From Areca catechu (Eukaryota; Streptophyta; Magnoliopsida; Arecales; Arecaceae), in NCBI GenBank assembly GCA_021397845.1, contig CM038045.1, positions 145,844,638 through 145,908,637 of the forward strand: a stretch of 64,000 bases of DNA, in the 5' to 3' direction. Shown piece after piece: positions 20,828 to 32,389 of the stretch. The stretch's first letter is position 1; every line of letters begins with the position of its first letter. Below the pieces are notes generated by a model, which did not search any database, was not told where the DNA came from, and saw only the letters and a list, made by a program, of their open reading frames with translations. The position numbers and the translations under genes were made by a program.

Positions 20828-22073
20828 TTATGCTGGACAGATATGCATGTGATTATTTTTTTATGCTTTAGGGGTTAGATGAGGTGGTTAAATCTCAAAT
20901 ATCAGATCAAAATATGATGTAGATAATTCTATATGAATTTTAAAAGCTATGCATGCAAATCAGGACCTATGAAAGCAGTAAAGAGGGATTGCTGGGCTGA
21001 GAAGCCTCGGTTAGGGCTAGTTCTCCTACAATAAAACTACTGGTGGTAGAGGGGGTGTACCTGGCAATGTCTGGTGTACCTGGTAAAGATCATAATAAAG
21101 AGATCACTCGTTCTCGAAGGATGCGGCCTGGAAAATCGAGCCAGAGACCCACAAATTCCCGGCTTTCTGCTCGGTGGTCCGATTGTGACCCGGTTGGAGT
21201 CGTTGGATTTGTAGGAACTCGGGGACCTGCAAACAACCATCAAGGGTGAGAAAGAAAGGTTGGAAACAAAAGAAAAACTCAGAAAAGGCTGCAAGGGCAT
21301 GGGAAGAGGAAGCTTGGAGGAAGGCTGGAATCAGTTGCTACACCGGGAAGAAGAAGACACCAATAAACCCCTTAAGCACACAGTAGGGTAGCACACAGCA
21401 ATTGTAGAAAATTCAATTATCATTCATATATCAAAAGTTAACTCTCATACAAGAGACTAGGGTCTTTTAAATAGACCCATAATCTTGGGCTCCAAGTAAG
21501 GATACAAAAGTAATTACATAAGAGTCTTATTCCCACACAAACCCTAGCTAAAAAAATAGGAAACATTAGGTAAAAAAAATCCCTAGAAATTCTCCTTCTC
21601 TCCTTGCCTTGGTCAGCCAGGAGGGTGACTCTAAGTGGCTGACCAAGGGTGGTCAGCATAAGCTCTTGGCACCCTAGCTCCCTCCTGGGCTTGGGCTGAC
21701 CTAATTTTGCTTCCGGCTGGTCCAGGGCTTCAGGATTTCTGATTTCTCCTCCTGGAATCTTCAAATCTTCAAACTAGGTTGGACTTGGGCTACTCTTCCA
21801 TTTCTTCAATCTGATTGGACTTGGTCTCCACTTGTATGATGTGGTCTTGAGTCTTCATTGTGTTTGGACAAGACTCAGAAAAATAAAATTAGCTCAATAT
21901 GAGCTGACTAGCACTGGACTGGACTCGCTCAACATGAGCTGACTAATAAAGGACTCAAATAAAGACAACTTAGATGGACTAAGCTTTATTACAATGGTCT
22001 TGAAAGTATCTAAGTGATCCACAGAGGGTTAAGAAGCCTCTGTCTTATTCTAGTGCCTCTGGTGTCCGCACCA
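20828..22073 (-). repeat. 5' LTR of NA1
   Basis: 1246 bp, paired with 16447-17693. The terminal TG at its plus-strand left edge has become TT. It ends GCACCA before the AACTT duplication. Confidence 0.82.
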
Positions 22074-22278
22074 AACTTGCCCTATCGGGGTTTCTTAGCG
22101 CTGGCGGTCCTTATTTTTTATCTCTTTTGAGGGTCTTTTTGCATGCTTACACTCTAGAATTTCTATAGGATCATCCTTACATCCTTTTTGCTTGAGATTT
22201 AGGAATTAAAATCTTAACTTAATGCTGAATCCACAAAAATTTCCTTGCATGCTAATTAGTCCCACATCATTATGCTAG

Positions 22279-23451
22279 TATGTCAATTAGCTAGCTAATT
22301 AGGGTCCCATGACCCTAATAAAAAGCTAATTGATTTTCTTGGCCAATTCCCTAATGTGTGTGACCCTTTAGACTACACATCTAGCTAGCAATAGGTCTAG
22401 GTCCAAGCCAATTAGATTCAATCGATCCCAATTGACCTAATTAGGTCAAATTGAGCTGACCTAAGTTGCCAATTCAAACCAGCTTCCGAATTGACTGATG
22501 AACCCAATCAATTTGATTCATGAAAACCTACAAGACATGATTGACATCTAGCAAAGTATCATGCTTACCCGAAGGATATAAAATTTGGTAGAAATTATCA
22601 AAATACCTTTCAATAAAAAGTTACCATGCAATTCAATCCTTCGATTTTCCTTTATCCTGATTAAGTGATGGACATAGATAAATGTCAAACCCTAGTACTT
22701 AATTATTTCAAATCTTAATTCGATAATGAAGACTCAACCGATGAAAGATTAGAAACCCTATCTAATCTCATCATGCTTTGATCAAAGACTTCTTGAGTCA
22801 ATAATCGAAGAGATTTCATGGGATAAGTTCTCTTACTATGAGTGATCGATTCCTTGTTGACCTACTCATTACCTTCATACACAATCCACCATAACCAGAA
22901 GCACCTCGTACATGACTTAATTTCCATGAATGAGTATGCACCAAAACATGGGTTCATGTGCATAACATACTATGGTAGTCTCAGGTCAAAGGATCACATG
23001 CACAACTCCCACTATGAGAACCATTTTTTGATAAGTAGCAAGATCTCCATAAGATGTTCTCGAGGCGGACCAGTTCAGCGAACTCATACCCTAATAAGCA
23101 CCCACATCCTGGTATTAGTGTCCCTACATAAGTGGTTGTGAGACCAACCACCCTCCTTTTGAGCATACATAGGATGAGCTAGTCTTACCAAAAACATCGA
23201 TCTTCGAATCGATGATCCAACGACTAGGAGCATTTTTGATTAGGGTTTATAGGAACTTAGGTCTCACCATTATAATCTCCATCACAACCCTAATTCCATT
23301 GCCCTAACTTATAGGGTTCATCATAATCTTACTAAGATGCAGCAATATATGAACCAAAATGCCTTTCTATTTATCAAAAAATATCATACATGAGTTGGAA
23401 GATTATAGAAATGACCATACAAAGATTGGCTTTTAGGACATTATTCTTTCA
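22279..23451 (-). repeat. Copia2 3' LTR, part b
   Basis: Continuation after S1; aligns with the second half of the Copia1 LTR: TGTGTGACCC near 22363, TTGATCAAAG near 22777, CTACTATGGTAGTCTCAGG near 22969. It ends TTCTTTCA before the purine tract. Sizes of parts a and b sum to the Copia1 LTR length. Confidence 0.85.
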
Positions 23452-24310
23452 ATCTCCCACTTGCACTAAAGCCAATCACCTTTGTATCTTATACCCATAC
23501 AATCAAAGTGACGATCAAACTGCTACTATGGTAGTGCTTTAGTGAATGGGTCTACTATGTTGTTCTTTGTATCAACTCGTTCGATGATAACATCTTGTCT
23601 TAGAATGAGGTGGAAGCATTTTAGGATATGCTAGGACCTATGGTAAGACCTCGGTTCTTATGACTATAGGAACCATGTCCAATTTCATGATGAGTTTCTT
23701 CATCCACATCGCTTCCTTTGTAGCTTCACTAGCAGCTATGTACTTTGCCTCAGTAACTGAGTCAGCTATAATTTGCTACTTTGTACTCTTCTAACTCACT
23801 ACACCACCATATAGGGTGAAGACATACCTTGATATGGATTTGCTATCATCCATATCTGATTGAAAACTAGAATATGTATACCATTCTAGTTTTCACTTTG
23901 ATCCACCATATAGGAGAAAAACATTTTTAGTCCTTCTTAAGTATTTAAGAATGTTTTTCATAGCTTTTCAATGATCCTCCCATGGATTAGCCTGGAATCT
24001 TCTCACTATGCGCAAGGCATAAGCAACATCAGGCCTGGTACATAACATGCCATACATAATTGATCCTGCAATCGAAGCATACGGAATTATACTCATTCTT
24101 TCTCTCTCTTCTGGTATCTTAGGAGACATCTTCTTGGAGAAATGTATACCTTGACTCATGGGCAAGTAACCTTTCTTACTTCCCTCTATGTTGAATCTCT
24201 TCAACACTAAGTCAATGTACCTAGATTGGGATAAGCCCAGCATCCTCTTAGATCTATCTCTATAGATCTTTATACCTAGTATATAGGATGCCTCTTCCAA
24301 ATTCTTCATG
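23452..24310 (-). pseudogene. Copia2 RNase H and RT C-terminus
   Basis: Begins with the purine tract (minus AGTGGGAGAT at 23452-23461). The frame 23968-24309 reads NLEEASYILGIKIYRDRSKR, RYIDLVLKRF and CTRPDVAYALRI, close to Copia1. The RNase H part (23465-23967) survives only in broken pieces with several stops and shifts. Confidence 0.8.
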
Positions 24311-24315
24311 GAAAA

Positions 24316-25037
24316 CTATTTTGATAGCCAAGACTTGATCAATTGCAATATTGGGATATCATTCCCAATGATGAGTATGTCATCAACATACAAAACCAAG
24401 AAAATAAGTGCACTCCGACTTATCTTCTTGTATACACATGGTTCATCCACATTCATGATGAAACCAAACTCCTTGATTGTTTCATCAAAGAGGATGTTCC
24501 AACTCCTCGATGCTTGCTTTAATCCATAAATGGATTTCTTAAGCTTGAATACTTGGTTTGGTCTCTCATTTGAGACAAACCCCTCTGGTTGTGATATATA
24601 GACTTCTTCCTCAAAATACCCATTAAGGAAAGTAGTCTTTACATCCATATGCCATATCTCATAATCATAGTATGCAGTTATGGCAAGTATTATCCGAATG
24701 GACTTGAGCATGAAAAAGTTTCATCATAGTCAATACAATGTCTTTGTCTAAAACATTTTGCCACTAGCCTGGCCTTGTAGGTCTCTACTTGACCATGTAC
24801 TCCAATCTTCTTCTTGAAGATCCATTTACACCCGATTGGGTTTACTCCCTTAAGTGGATCAACTAATGTCCAAACCTGATTAGAGCACATGGATTCCATC
24901 TCAGATATCATGGCTTTTAGATAAATGTCTCTACTCATGACAACTTCTATATAGGTCACAGGATCATCATCCTGTATGATACTGGCTTCATTATCTTTTC
25001 CAATAACAAAACCATATCTAAGAGGTGCACTTCGCAC
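24316..25037 (-). pseudogene. Copia2 reverse transcriptase
   Basis: Two overlapping minus-strand frames. 24690-25037 has QVWTLVDPLKGVNPIGCKWI and RLVAKCFRQRHCIDYDETF; 24316-24711 has WHMDVKTTFLNGYFEEEVYI, SIYGLKQASRSWN and LYVDDILIIGND. YVDD is intact but a frameshift near 24715 separates the halves, so it is inactive. Confidence 0.85.
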
Positions 25038-26040
25038 TTTTTCTGACCTTCGAAGAGGAGGTGTCTGTTGTGGTTGTTCCTGAACCTTAGGAACATCTGG
25101 TTAAGGAATTGTATTGAATGTAGGTTGAACTTCTTCAAGTTCAAATATCCTCCCACTGCCCCCTTCTTGGATAAACTCCTTTTCCAAGAATGTGGCATGC
25201 CTACTAACAAAAACATTTTTCTCAGTAGGGTGGTAGAAAAGGTAGCCAATACCTTCTTTAAGATATCCTACAAACCTATATTTATCAACTCTAGCACTTA
25301 ACTTATGCCCAAAAATATTCCTGACATAAGCAAGGCAACCCCAAATCTTAAAATACTTAAGATTTGGCTTTTTCCCATTTTATAATTCATATGGAGTGCT
25401 TTTAACTACCTTTGATGATGCCTGTTCAGTATGTAGGTAGCAGTCTTTAGGGCATAACCCTAGAAAGATACTAGAGGTTTGTGAAGCACATCACGAATCG
25501 TACCATGTCCAGCAGGGTACGATTCCTCCTTTCAAATACATAATTCAACTATTGTGTATATGGAGAGGTCCATTTAGAGAGAATTCCTTTATCTTTCAGA
25601 TGATCAAGAAATTCACTAAACAAGTATTCTCCTCCTCGATCAGATTGAAGGACTTTAATACTATGCCCAGTTTGTTTCTCAACCTCATTTTGATACTCTT
25701 TGAAGTTATCAAAGGCTTCAAACTTGTGTTTCATAAGATATACATCCGAACCTTGATAAATCATCAATAAAACCAATGAAATAAAAATATCCTCCTCTGG
25801 CCTAGGTTGTCATAGGACCATACACATCTGTATGTACTAGACCTAACAACTTAGTTGCCCTTTCTCCATGTCCTGTGATAGAGATTTGGTCATCTTACGC
25901 ATGAGACAGGACTTACAAGTTCCTAATGACCCAAGATCAAAAGGTTTAAAGAAATTCTTTTTGTATAACTTGTTTATCGTAGACTCACTTATATGACCCA
26001 AATGGTAGTGCAAAAAATAAGTGACATTCACATCATCTCT
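25038..26040 (-). pseudogene. Copia2 integrase
   Basis: Pieces in order from 26031: HYHLGHIS and CKSCLMRKMTK (zinc-binding), then 25549-25776 YLMKHKFEAFDNFKEYQNEV and LQSDRGGEYLFSEFLDHLK (core, second Asp present), then a decayed C-terminal linker. Several frameshifts and stops. Homologous segment by segment to Copia1 7600-8760. Confidence 0.82.
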
Positions 26041-26364
26041 CTTTCTTCAAGCTGCTAGGTCTTTATAACTTTTGCAATGACTTGCAGATATGAGACACAT
26101 GTGGTATCCAATACCCATGTATTAGAAGCTGAAGAACTTAATGACAAGTTTGTTTGTATCATGCACAAACCTTTTGATGCTCCACCAGCATCATGCTTCA
26201 AACATGCAAGATACAACTTGCAATTCTTCTTCTAATGCCCTTGCTTCCCACAATAATAGTAGGTCCCATTAGTAGAGGGCTTCCTTGCCCTCTTTTTCTT
26301 CTGGAAGCTACTCTTAGGGTTCTTCCTTTTTGAACCCTTCCTCATTGCCTGCTTCTTTTTTCCA
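26041..26364 (-). pseudogene. Copia2 protease start and nucleocapsid
   Basis: The minus strand gives WVLDTTC (protease active-site region, D-T-T), a damaged zinc knuckle (YYCGKQGH, then KKNCKLYLACLK) and a basic stretch (KRKNPKSSFQKKKRARKPS). The text stops at 26365, where the SIRE LTR starts, in the lysine-rich part upstream of the knuckle. Confidence 0.78.
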
Positions 26365-26739
26365 TGTTGCCCAGGTGGCTACCCAAGAGGGAGATGAATT
26401 AGGATTTTAAAATAAAAAATAATTACTACTGCAGATATGTACTTTTAAAATTTAACTTCTCTTAATGAAAGGTACTATGATTATGAATGTAAAGCACAAG
26501 CTAAAAGGAAAGAGAAAGGCAGCATTACAAACACCAAAGATTATAGTGGTTCGGAGCAAACCCGTCCTACGTCCACTATCCAAGATACCACTTGGGATTT
26601 CCACTATATTCACACCCGAATACAGTAGGATTGTTTTACAGGCTCATAATCCAAACCTATACTAGGTTTTAAACAGGATCACCTAGAACCCAAATCCCTT
26701 TGGTTTTAAAATGGGAGCACCAACGAAACCCAACCCTTG
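26365..26739 (-). repeat. SIRE-type 3' LTR, part a
   Basis: Starts TGTTGCCCAGGTGGCTAC (plus), the sense LTR end. Has the SIRE-like block GTTCGGAGCAAACCCGTCC (26551) and the first units of a ~33-bp tandem repeat (GGTTTTAAACAGGATCACC near 26668) that continues after NA2. Cut at CCTTG by NA2. Confidence 0.8.
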
Positions 26740-28192
26740 TGATGGGGAACTAATATGCATGCCATTTTTTTTGTATATTTTACATGTTGAGTTAGGTTAT
26801 TAATTCCCGAATTTCAGATCAAAATTATTTGTAGGGAATTTTGTATGAATTTTTGAAGATCAGCATGCAGATTAGGACCTAGAAAAGTAGCAAAGAAGGA
26901 CCGCCGGGGCTGAGAAGCCTCGGTTAGGGCAAGTTCTCCTGCAATAAAACTACTGGAGGTAGAGGGGTGTACTTGACAACGTCTATGAAGATCGCAGCGA
27001 AGGGGTCTCTCGTTCCTCGACGGATGCGGCCTGGAAAATCGAGCCAAAGACCAGCGGATACCCGGCTTTCTGCTCGGTGATCCGATTGAGGCTTGGCTGG
27101 AGTCGTTGGATTCGTAGGAACTCGGGGACCTGCAAACGACCTGTCAGGGGTTAGAAAACTCACAAAGGAACAAGAAAACAAAGGAAAAACAGCAAGGGAA
27201 GGCTTCTTTTGGAGTGGGCATCCAGGGATCTGAGATGCTTGTTGGCAGCAGGAAGATGATTGCAGCACTGGGAAGAAGAACTCTAGCAAACCCCTTTATG
27301 CACACAGCAGGGTATCACACAACTCAATAAAAGAACTCAAGGTTTTCATTCATCAAAATTCCTCTCATACAAGAGGCTAGGGTCCCTTAAATAGACCCTT
27401 AACCTTGGTCTCCAAGTAAGGGTACATAAGTCTTTACATAAGAATCCTTTTCCCTCTCAAATCCTAGCTAGAAAATAAGAAAATATTAGGTAGAAAAATC
27501 CCTAAAAATTTTCTTGACTTGGTCAAGACTCCAAGGATGCCTAGGGGGCATGTTGGGCTTCTAGGAGCAGCAAAAGGCCGGCCCAAAGGGGCTCGGGTGC
27601 ATGGGTTTGGGCCTTTGGAAGCTGGGGTGGCCCGGTAGCCAGGTAGCAGGAATATTCCCTGGTATCTTGCTTCTTAGGGGCTTGGGCTTGGCACCTGGGC
27701 TTGATTTCTTTGGGCTAGGATGCAGATGGACCTCTGGAATCATGGATGCCCTTATCTATGAATATACATTGGCATCTGGAAGGGAATCTGGGCATCTGGA
27801 GGGCATATGCAAGAAATCAGGGTTTTCTGAATTTTCCTCTTGGGGTCTTCAAATCTTCAAGCTGGGTTGGACTTGTGCTATACCTCCATGTCTTCAATCT
27901 AGTTGGACTTGGTCTTCACTTGTATGATATAGTCTTGAGTCTTCAGTATGTTTGGACAGGACTCAAAAAAATAAAATTAGCTCAACATGAGCTGACTAGC
28001 ATTGGACTGAACTAGCTCAACATGAGATGACTAGTACAGAACTGAAATAACAACTAAAAATACTCAAATAACAACTAAAATGGACTCAGATGAGCTAAGC
28101 CCTTATTACAGATGGACTCATAAATTATTGATCAATTTACAGAGGGTTGAAAAAGCCTCTGTCTTATTCTGGTGCCTCAGGTGTCCCCACCA
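26740..28192 (-). repeat. 3' LTR of NA2
   Basis: Sense start TGGTGGGGACACCTGAGG, end TTCCCCATCA. TATA-like GGTCTATTTAAGGG near plus 27386-27400. Related to the NA1 LTR. No gene. Confidence 0.9.
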
Positions 28193-28426
28193 ATTCTCCC
28201 GGGGTGGGAGGAACTCGACCCTGTCGAGTGAAGGTCAGACTGGCTCACATATCTCTCGAGAAGGTCTGGGTTGAGGCGTTGCAAGTCCTCTCGAGAAATC
28301 CATGAATCGTCTGACTCTGGCCGGCCTTGCCATCGGACCAGGAAGCGTTGATAGTCATGGCCCTGGGTCGTGATGGCTTGATTGTCCAGGATACGCTCGA
28401 TCCGTTCACCTCTCTCAGGCCAAATT
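28193..28426 (-). pseudogene. NA2 chromodomain, 3' part
   Basis: The minus strand reads RIERILDNQAITTQGHDY, FLVRWQGRPESDDSWIS and REDLQRLNPDLLERY, a well-kept chromodomain. In sense, its upstream side is interrupted by S2 at the AAATT target; the rest continues at 30152. The frame stops a few codons after entering the 3' LTR. Confidence 0.85.
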
Positions 28427-30146
28427 TGATGCAGAACGGAAGCTCTGATACCAAAAATGATGCAGAACAAATAAAGGGATGCGATGCGGAAGTAAATTAA
28501 GATTAACTAATTTTTTTGTTGTTTTTATATGTTTGTAGAAGTTGGCTTCAAATCAAAGAAAAGTTAACCTAACATTGAAAGATACTAATATGATAATTGA
28601 AAGCACAATTTTAAGGAAACTAAATTATTAGAGTAGTTCAGAAGCAACGGATCGCTGGGGGTTGAGAAACTCCCAGACCTAGGGTTTCGCTCCGAACTTT
28701 CAACAGAACAGAAATAAAGATAAGAGATGGTTTACCTAACCAGACAATGATCTTCACAGATTTTGGTGGAAGAACTCTCCCGAGCAGATTGTTGGATCCT
28801 CGGATTCAGATATCTTCGCAATGGATCCTCCAATACTGGTCCTTTGGCGGGTTGGCTTCTCCTGAACTCAAGATCTGGAAGAGAAGAAAAACAATTGATG
28901 GAATCAGAGAGTCAAGGGAAAAATTTATCAGGTTGATGAACTTGAAGATTGAAATTGCTGAAAACTGGATTCTCTTGGAAGCTGATGTGATTTTCCTTGG
29001 AACTTGCTCTGGATCTGAAGTAGCCGGACTGGATCTGGATGAAGGTGGATGGCCTGGACTTGTAGAGAGAGAGAGGCCATGGGAGATGGAAGGAGCTAGG
29101 GTTCGATGGATTGAAAATAATGAAGGGCGGCTAGGATTTTGGATTTTTAAGTGGCTAACCTAGGGTTTTGGATAAAGATGGAGATCTCTCACCTCCTCAA
29201 GGCTCCAATGGAACCCAGATTACCCCCTCACGGAGCTCAACACTTAGAATAGTGCGGAAGAAGAGAAACCTAGGTTACTCAACACAAGAGAATAGCAAAC
29301 TAATTTTTTCTTCATTGATTTTCTAAAGTTACAAAGAGAGGTCTATTATATAGACCTAAAATTTTCTTATAGTTTGTACAAATTTCCATGTGGGACTAAA
29401 CTCCTCCAACCTCTAGATTAGGTAGAAAACCTCCTCTCTTGGCCGACCAAGAATTCAAAAAATTTGGGACGGCCATAAAGGATTTTTTTGGAATTTTTTT
29501 TTTTTTTTTTTTTTTTTATGGCGCCTTCTTTGGAGTTGGATTTGGATTTGGAGTCCTCTTCTCCTTATGGCATTTCTTCTTTTCTTCCACTCCAAGTTAA
29601 GCTCTTTGATTTTGATTTGAACTTCAATTAGGAGTAGGTTGGATGTCCTTCTTTGATTTTTTCTCCAAGAGAAGTCCCTTTCCTTCTTTGCTTAGACAAA
29701 ATTGGCAGGTATGGGCGCCTCCTTTAAATTGGCTTCCAATTTGATTTTTTCTTCTTTGGATGTGGGGACCATGACACTGGGATGCCTATGTGGCGCCTCC
29801 TGGACCCTGGCGTGTTCTCTGAGTGTGGCTGGGCATGTGGCTTGGAGTGTGGCCTCCACTTGCTTGGACCTTGATTTGATTGGAAGACAAATGTGGCACC
29901 ATTTTCGACCTTGATTTGATTGGAAGACAATTGCGGCACCATATTGGATAAAATTGAAACCACATCGGGACTTGCACCGAGTAACATGACTCAACAAAAT
30001 TTAAATGGTGACTCAAGAAATAATTAAAAATAAATAAACTGGTTGACCAGGTCAACCTTTATTACAAACCCTAATTTCTCGGGCAATGTCAATCAGAGAT
30101 CCAAATGGAGCTCTGAAGTCTTCTTATAAGTCTGGTGCCCGCACCA
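28427..30146 (-). mobile_element. Solo LTR S2 (AUT/NA3 family)
   Basis: 1720 bp, minus orientation, flanked by perfect AAATT (28422-28426 and 30147-30151). Sense start TGGTGCGGGCACCAGAC, matching AUT and NA3. Its sense end carries an extra ~30 bp with a primer-binding-site copy (GGTATCAGAGC) between two GTTCTGCATCA strings. It has the CTCCGTGAGGGGG motif near 29224-29238 and a T-run at about 29491-29517. The plus-strand open frame 28747-29163 recurs in AUT LTRs and is LTR sequence. Confidence 0.92.
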
Positions 30147-30151
30147 AAATT

Positions 30152-30585
30152 TGTTTGTGGACACTCTAGGTTAGGGTCACTCACAATGAAAAGGAATAGG
30201 TCCAAAGACCTCACTAGGTAGCGCTGCCGGTTCCCTATACTCAACCAGGTCTGTAATATTGAAGGTAGAACTAATGCCCAAATCCGAAGGCAAGTCTAAC
30301 ACCTAGGCATTTGATCCAACCTTCTCTATCACTTTAAAAGGTCCGGCTCTGCGAGCATGAAGCTTCTTTTAGGCCTAAGCCTAACCAAGATAGAATCCAC
30401 TACATCAAATTCTTTGATCCATCTTCGGGAATTAGCCAGTTTGTTTAACATTAGTGCGGGTGGTGAACATGTTAGGCACATGCAAACTCCTAACAAGATG
30501 ATGCAAAGGACTCAAACTAACACCTAATACACTCGACTTTGCATTCCTATCGAAGGAAATTTATTAGACTTTTATGGGCCTAAAC
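30152..30585 (-). pseudogene. NA2 integrase C-terminal tail
   Basis: Pieces include LDLPSDLGISSTFNITDLVE and a LANSRRWIKEFDVVDSILV-like stretch, homologous to NA1 17942-18240 and AUT 46400-46700. Stops are present. The 30480-30580 part shows no clear domain. Confidence 0.7.
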
Positions 30586-32389
30586 CTAAGAGACTATAGA
30601 CTCTCTAGGTCTGACCCTAGTGTGGTGTGCACAAGAGTATTTACAATGGACTCCAAGCAAATGCCAGAGGGTATGCCAGAAGTATAATGCAAACCTAACA
30701 TGTGTAATGAATGCATGCAGTATGCTAATCTCTGTTAAATGCAATCTAATAATCCTAGAAATGCTGTAGGTGTCAGGAAAGGGCAGAAAATAGGAAGTGG
30801 GTTCAGAATTAGTTTGGTAGGGTAGGAAAAAGGGTTCAAGGTTAGTTGGATAAAGTTCGATATAAGAAGTCATGTCAGGGACTAATCCTAGACTAATGAG
30901 GCTAACCTTACGAGGTTGCGTTATATCTATGGGGTTTGCATAATGGAATGATGGGTTACTAATCTCAGGGAAGAAGTCCCTAATGGAAACTATAGGAGGA
31001 GGCTCATCCTGAGGGTACTGATTCAAAGAGATCAGGTCCTTAATAAATTCTTCTGGTTCTTGTATTTTAGGACTAGACTCTATAATTTGGCTCTCCTCTT
31101 CGGTTTCCTTAGGTAAGGCTCTAGTAGCAGTACCTAGGTTCTCTTCCTCTATTTGTTCTTCCACTATAGCTTTAGGTTGGATGTGGTCAAGGTCAACTAC
31201 CTCTAGGTTGGCTTCTACCTGGGTATCTATTAGGTCAGCTAATTCTAGGTCATCTAAAGGTGTCTCCTCTTCTCCTTCATACTCATCCACTAGGCTCGCA
31301 TCAGCTTCATACACTTCCGCGTTAATGTAAGCCTTGTCAATCTCAGGAATGGTTGGAGAAGGTCGGCTAGGAAAAAATTGGCTAGGTCCTGGTTTCTGAT
31401 TATGGGCACTACTCCTAGTAGGTTCAGGTTGTATAAGGGGTAGTGGCTCACTACTGGGTTCATATTTAGGGATACTAATCCTATGGGGTTCAGGTTGACT
31501 AGAAGAAGCATGACTAGTACTAGGTTGATACTTAGGGGTTATGGGTTCTCTAGGCTCATAGGACAAGGGTGCAGATCTATGGGTCATGGGATTATAGGAT
31601 CTGGGGTCATAGGATTTTGGGTCAGCTCTATGATCAGGTTCCAAGGATGGATCATGGTATGGGGTCCTCCTAAGGTTGGGCTTCCTATATGGGTCAGGAT
31701 ATTGGGTTCTCCTAGGATTGGACTCCCTATATGGGTCAGAATATTGGGTTCTCCTAGGGTTGGGCTCCCTATATGGGTCAGAGTATTGGGTTCTCCTAGG
31801 GTTGGGCTCCCTATATGGGTCAGAGTATTGGGTTCTCCTAGGATTGGACTCCCTATATGGGTCAGAGTATTGGGTTCTCCTGGGTTCAGTATCATATAAT
31901 GGTCACGGTAAGGGGTTCTTCTAGGTTCAGTATCATAATAAGGGTCATGGTAAGGGGTTCTTCTAGGTTCAGTATTATTGTATGGGTCAGGCTGAGGGGC
32001 TCTCCTAGGTTCAATCTCTCGGTATGGATCAGGGTTTGGGGTCCTCCTAGGTTGAGGATTGTAGTACGGGTCAGAATAAGGGATCTCCTAGGTTCGATCT
32101 CATGGTATAGATCAGGGTTTGGGGTTCTCCTAGGTTGAGGGGACTCAGGATCTGGCTCAGATTGTGACCCATGGGTTCTTGCTATGGTCCCTACACGGCC
32201 TCCTAACTGGTCAAACCTTTTGGCAAGATGGTCAATTCTATTGTTGGTTTGGGTACCAGACTGAGTTAACTGGGTAGTCATCTGGGCCATTTGATCAGCT
32301 AGGGCTTTTATTTGGGCTTGTAAGTTTTCCATGGGTTCAGACATTTGTGATGGAGGTGGGTGATATGAAACTCCTGATCTAGTGCTCAT
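30586..32389 (-). pseudogene. NA2 gag N-terminus, acidic region and integrase remnant
   Basis: ATG at 32389. Order: MSTRSGVSYHPP, a predicted helical stretch (LQAQIKALADQMAQMTTQLT), the 14-residue repeat array, a Pro/Ser-rich stretch, an acidic domain (ASLVDEYEGEEETPLDDLEL), IQEPEEFIKDLISLNQYPQD, RKVSLISLGLVPDM, and a terminal integrase-like piece (HVRFALYFWHTLWHLLG) lacking the catalytic Asp. From 31644 to 30586 it is open for 352 codons; one frameshift lies near 31895-31910. The gag core seen in NA1 is absent. Young LTRs plus a long open frame suggest this protein was made recently. Confidence 0.78.
31650..32080 (-). repeat. 42-bp tandem repeat encoding a 14-residue unit
   Basis: Successive GGGTTCTCCTAGG starts at 31704, 31746, 31788 and 31830 are 42 bp apart; more diverged units extend to about 32080. 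In the coding frame each unit is close to NPRRTQYSDPYREP. NA1 gag has two to three such units, so NA2 has expanded the array. Confidence 0.85.

Larger units (their letters stand above)
16447..22073 (-). mobile_element. NA1: non-autonomous chromovirus
   Basis: 5.6 kb, LTRs 16447-17693 and 20828-22073, flanked by AGCTT (16442-16446) and AACTT (22074-22078), one mismatch. The internal part has a leader, gag fused to an acidic region and integrase remnant, and an integrase tail with chromodomain. Protease, RT and RNase H are absent, so it depended on another element. LTRs differ at roughly 7% of sites in the segment I compared, so it is much older than Copia1 or NA2. Confidence 0.88.
14984..22273 (+). 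mobile_element. Solo Gypsy LTR S1 (E1 family), interrupted by NA1
   Basis: Begins TGATGGGGACATCAGG at 14984, contains the GAGCTCCGTGAGGGAGTAA motif (16032-16050), is cut at 16446 by NA1 and resumes at 22079, ending AGTCCCACATCA at about 22269, the same terminus as the E1 LTR. About 1654 bp without NA1. GCTAG lies just left (14979-14983) and at 22274-22278, four bases beyond CATCA. No internal region or second LTR remains, so it is a solo LTR, usually left by LTR-LTR recombination. Confidence 0.78.
13787..26364 (-). mobile_element. Copia2: older Copia relative, interrupted
   Basis: 3' LTR (13787-14983 plus 22279-23451) and 3' half of a minus-strand Copia element related to Copia1. The two LTR pieces add to 2370 bp, matching Copia1, once solo LTR S1 and its contents are removed. 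Coding text at 23452-26364 is heavily decayed. It is cut in the gag nucleocapsid region at 26365 by the SIRE element; the rest should lie right of the window. Confidence 0.88.

Noticed and set aside
28747..29163. Recurring 138-codon plus-strand frames at 28747, 44830 and (shorter) 52069
   Set aside because: All lie at the same place in S2 and AUT LTRs, antisense to the elements, and the frame is broken in the AUT 5' LTR. Repetition reflects LTR copies, not a gene.
29491..29517. Long T-run as a Pol III terminator or poly(A) tail of a retroposon
   Set aside because: It lies inside solo LTR S2; the AUT LTRs have a short interval at the same place, so it is local expansion of low-complexity sequence. 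No SINE or LINE features or flanking duplication.
31584..31895. Open frame with repeating LTHIGSP and GEPNT units
   Set aside because: This is the wrong frame of the 42-bp array. The gag frame of NA1 and NA2 reads NPRRTQYSDPYR; repeats whose length is a multiple of three keep all frames open.
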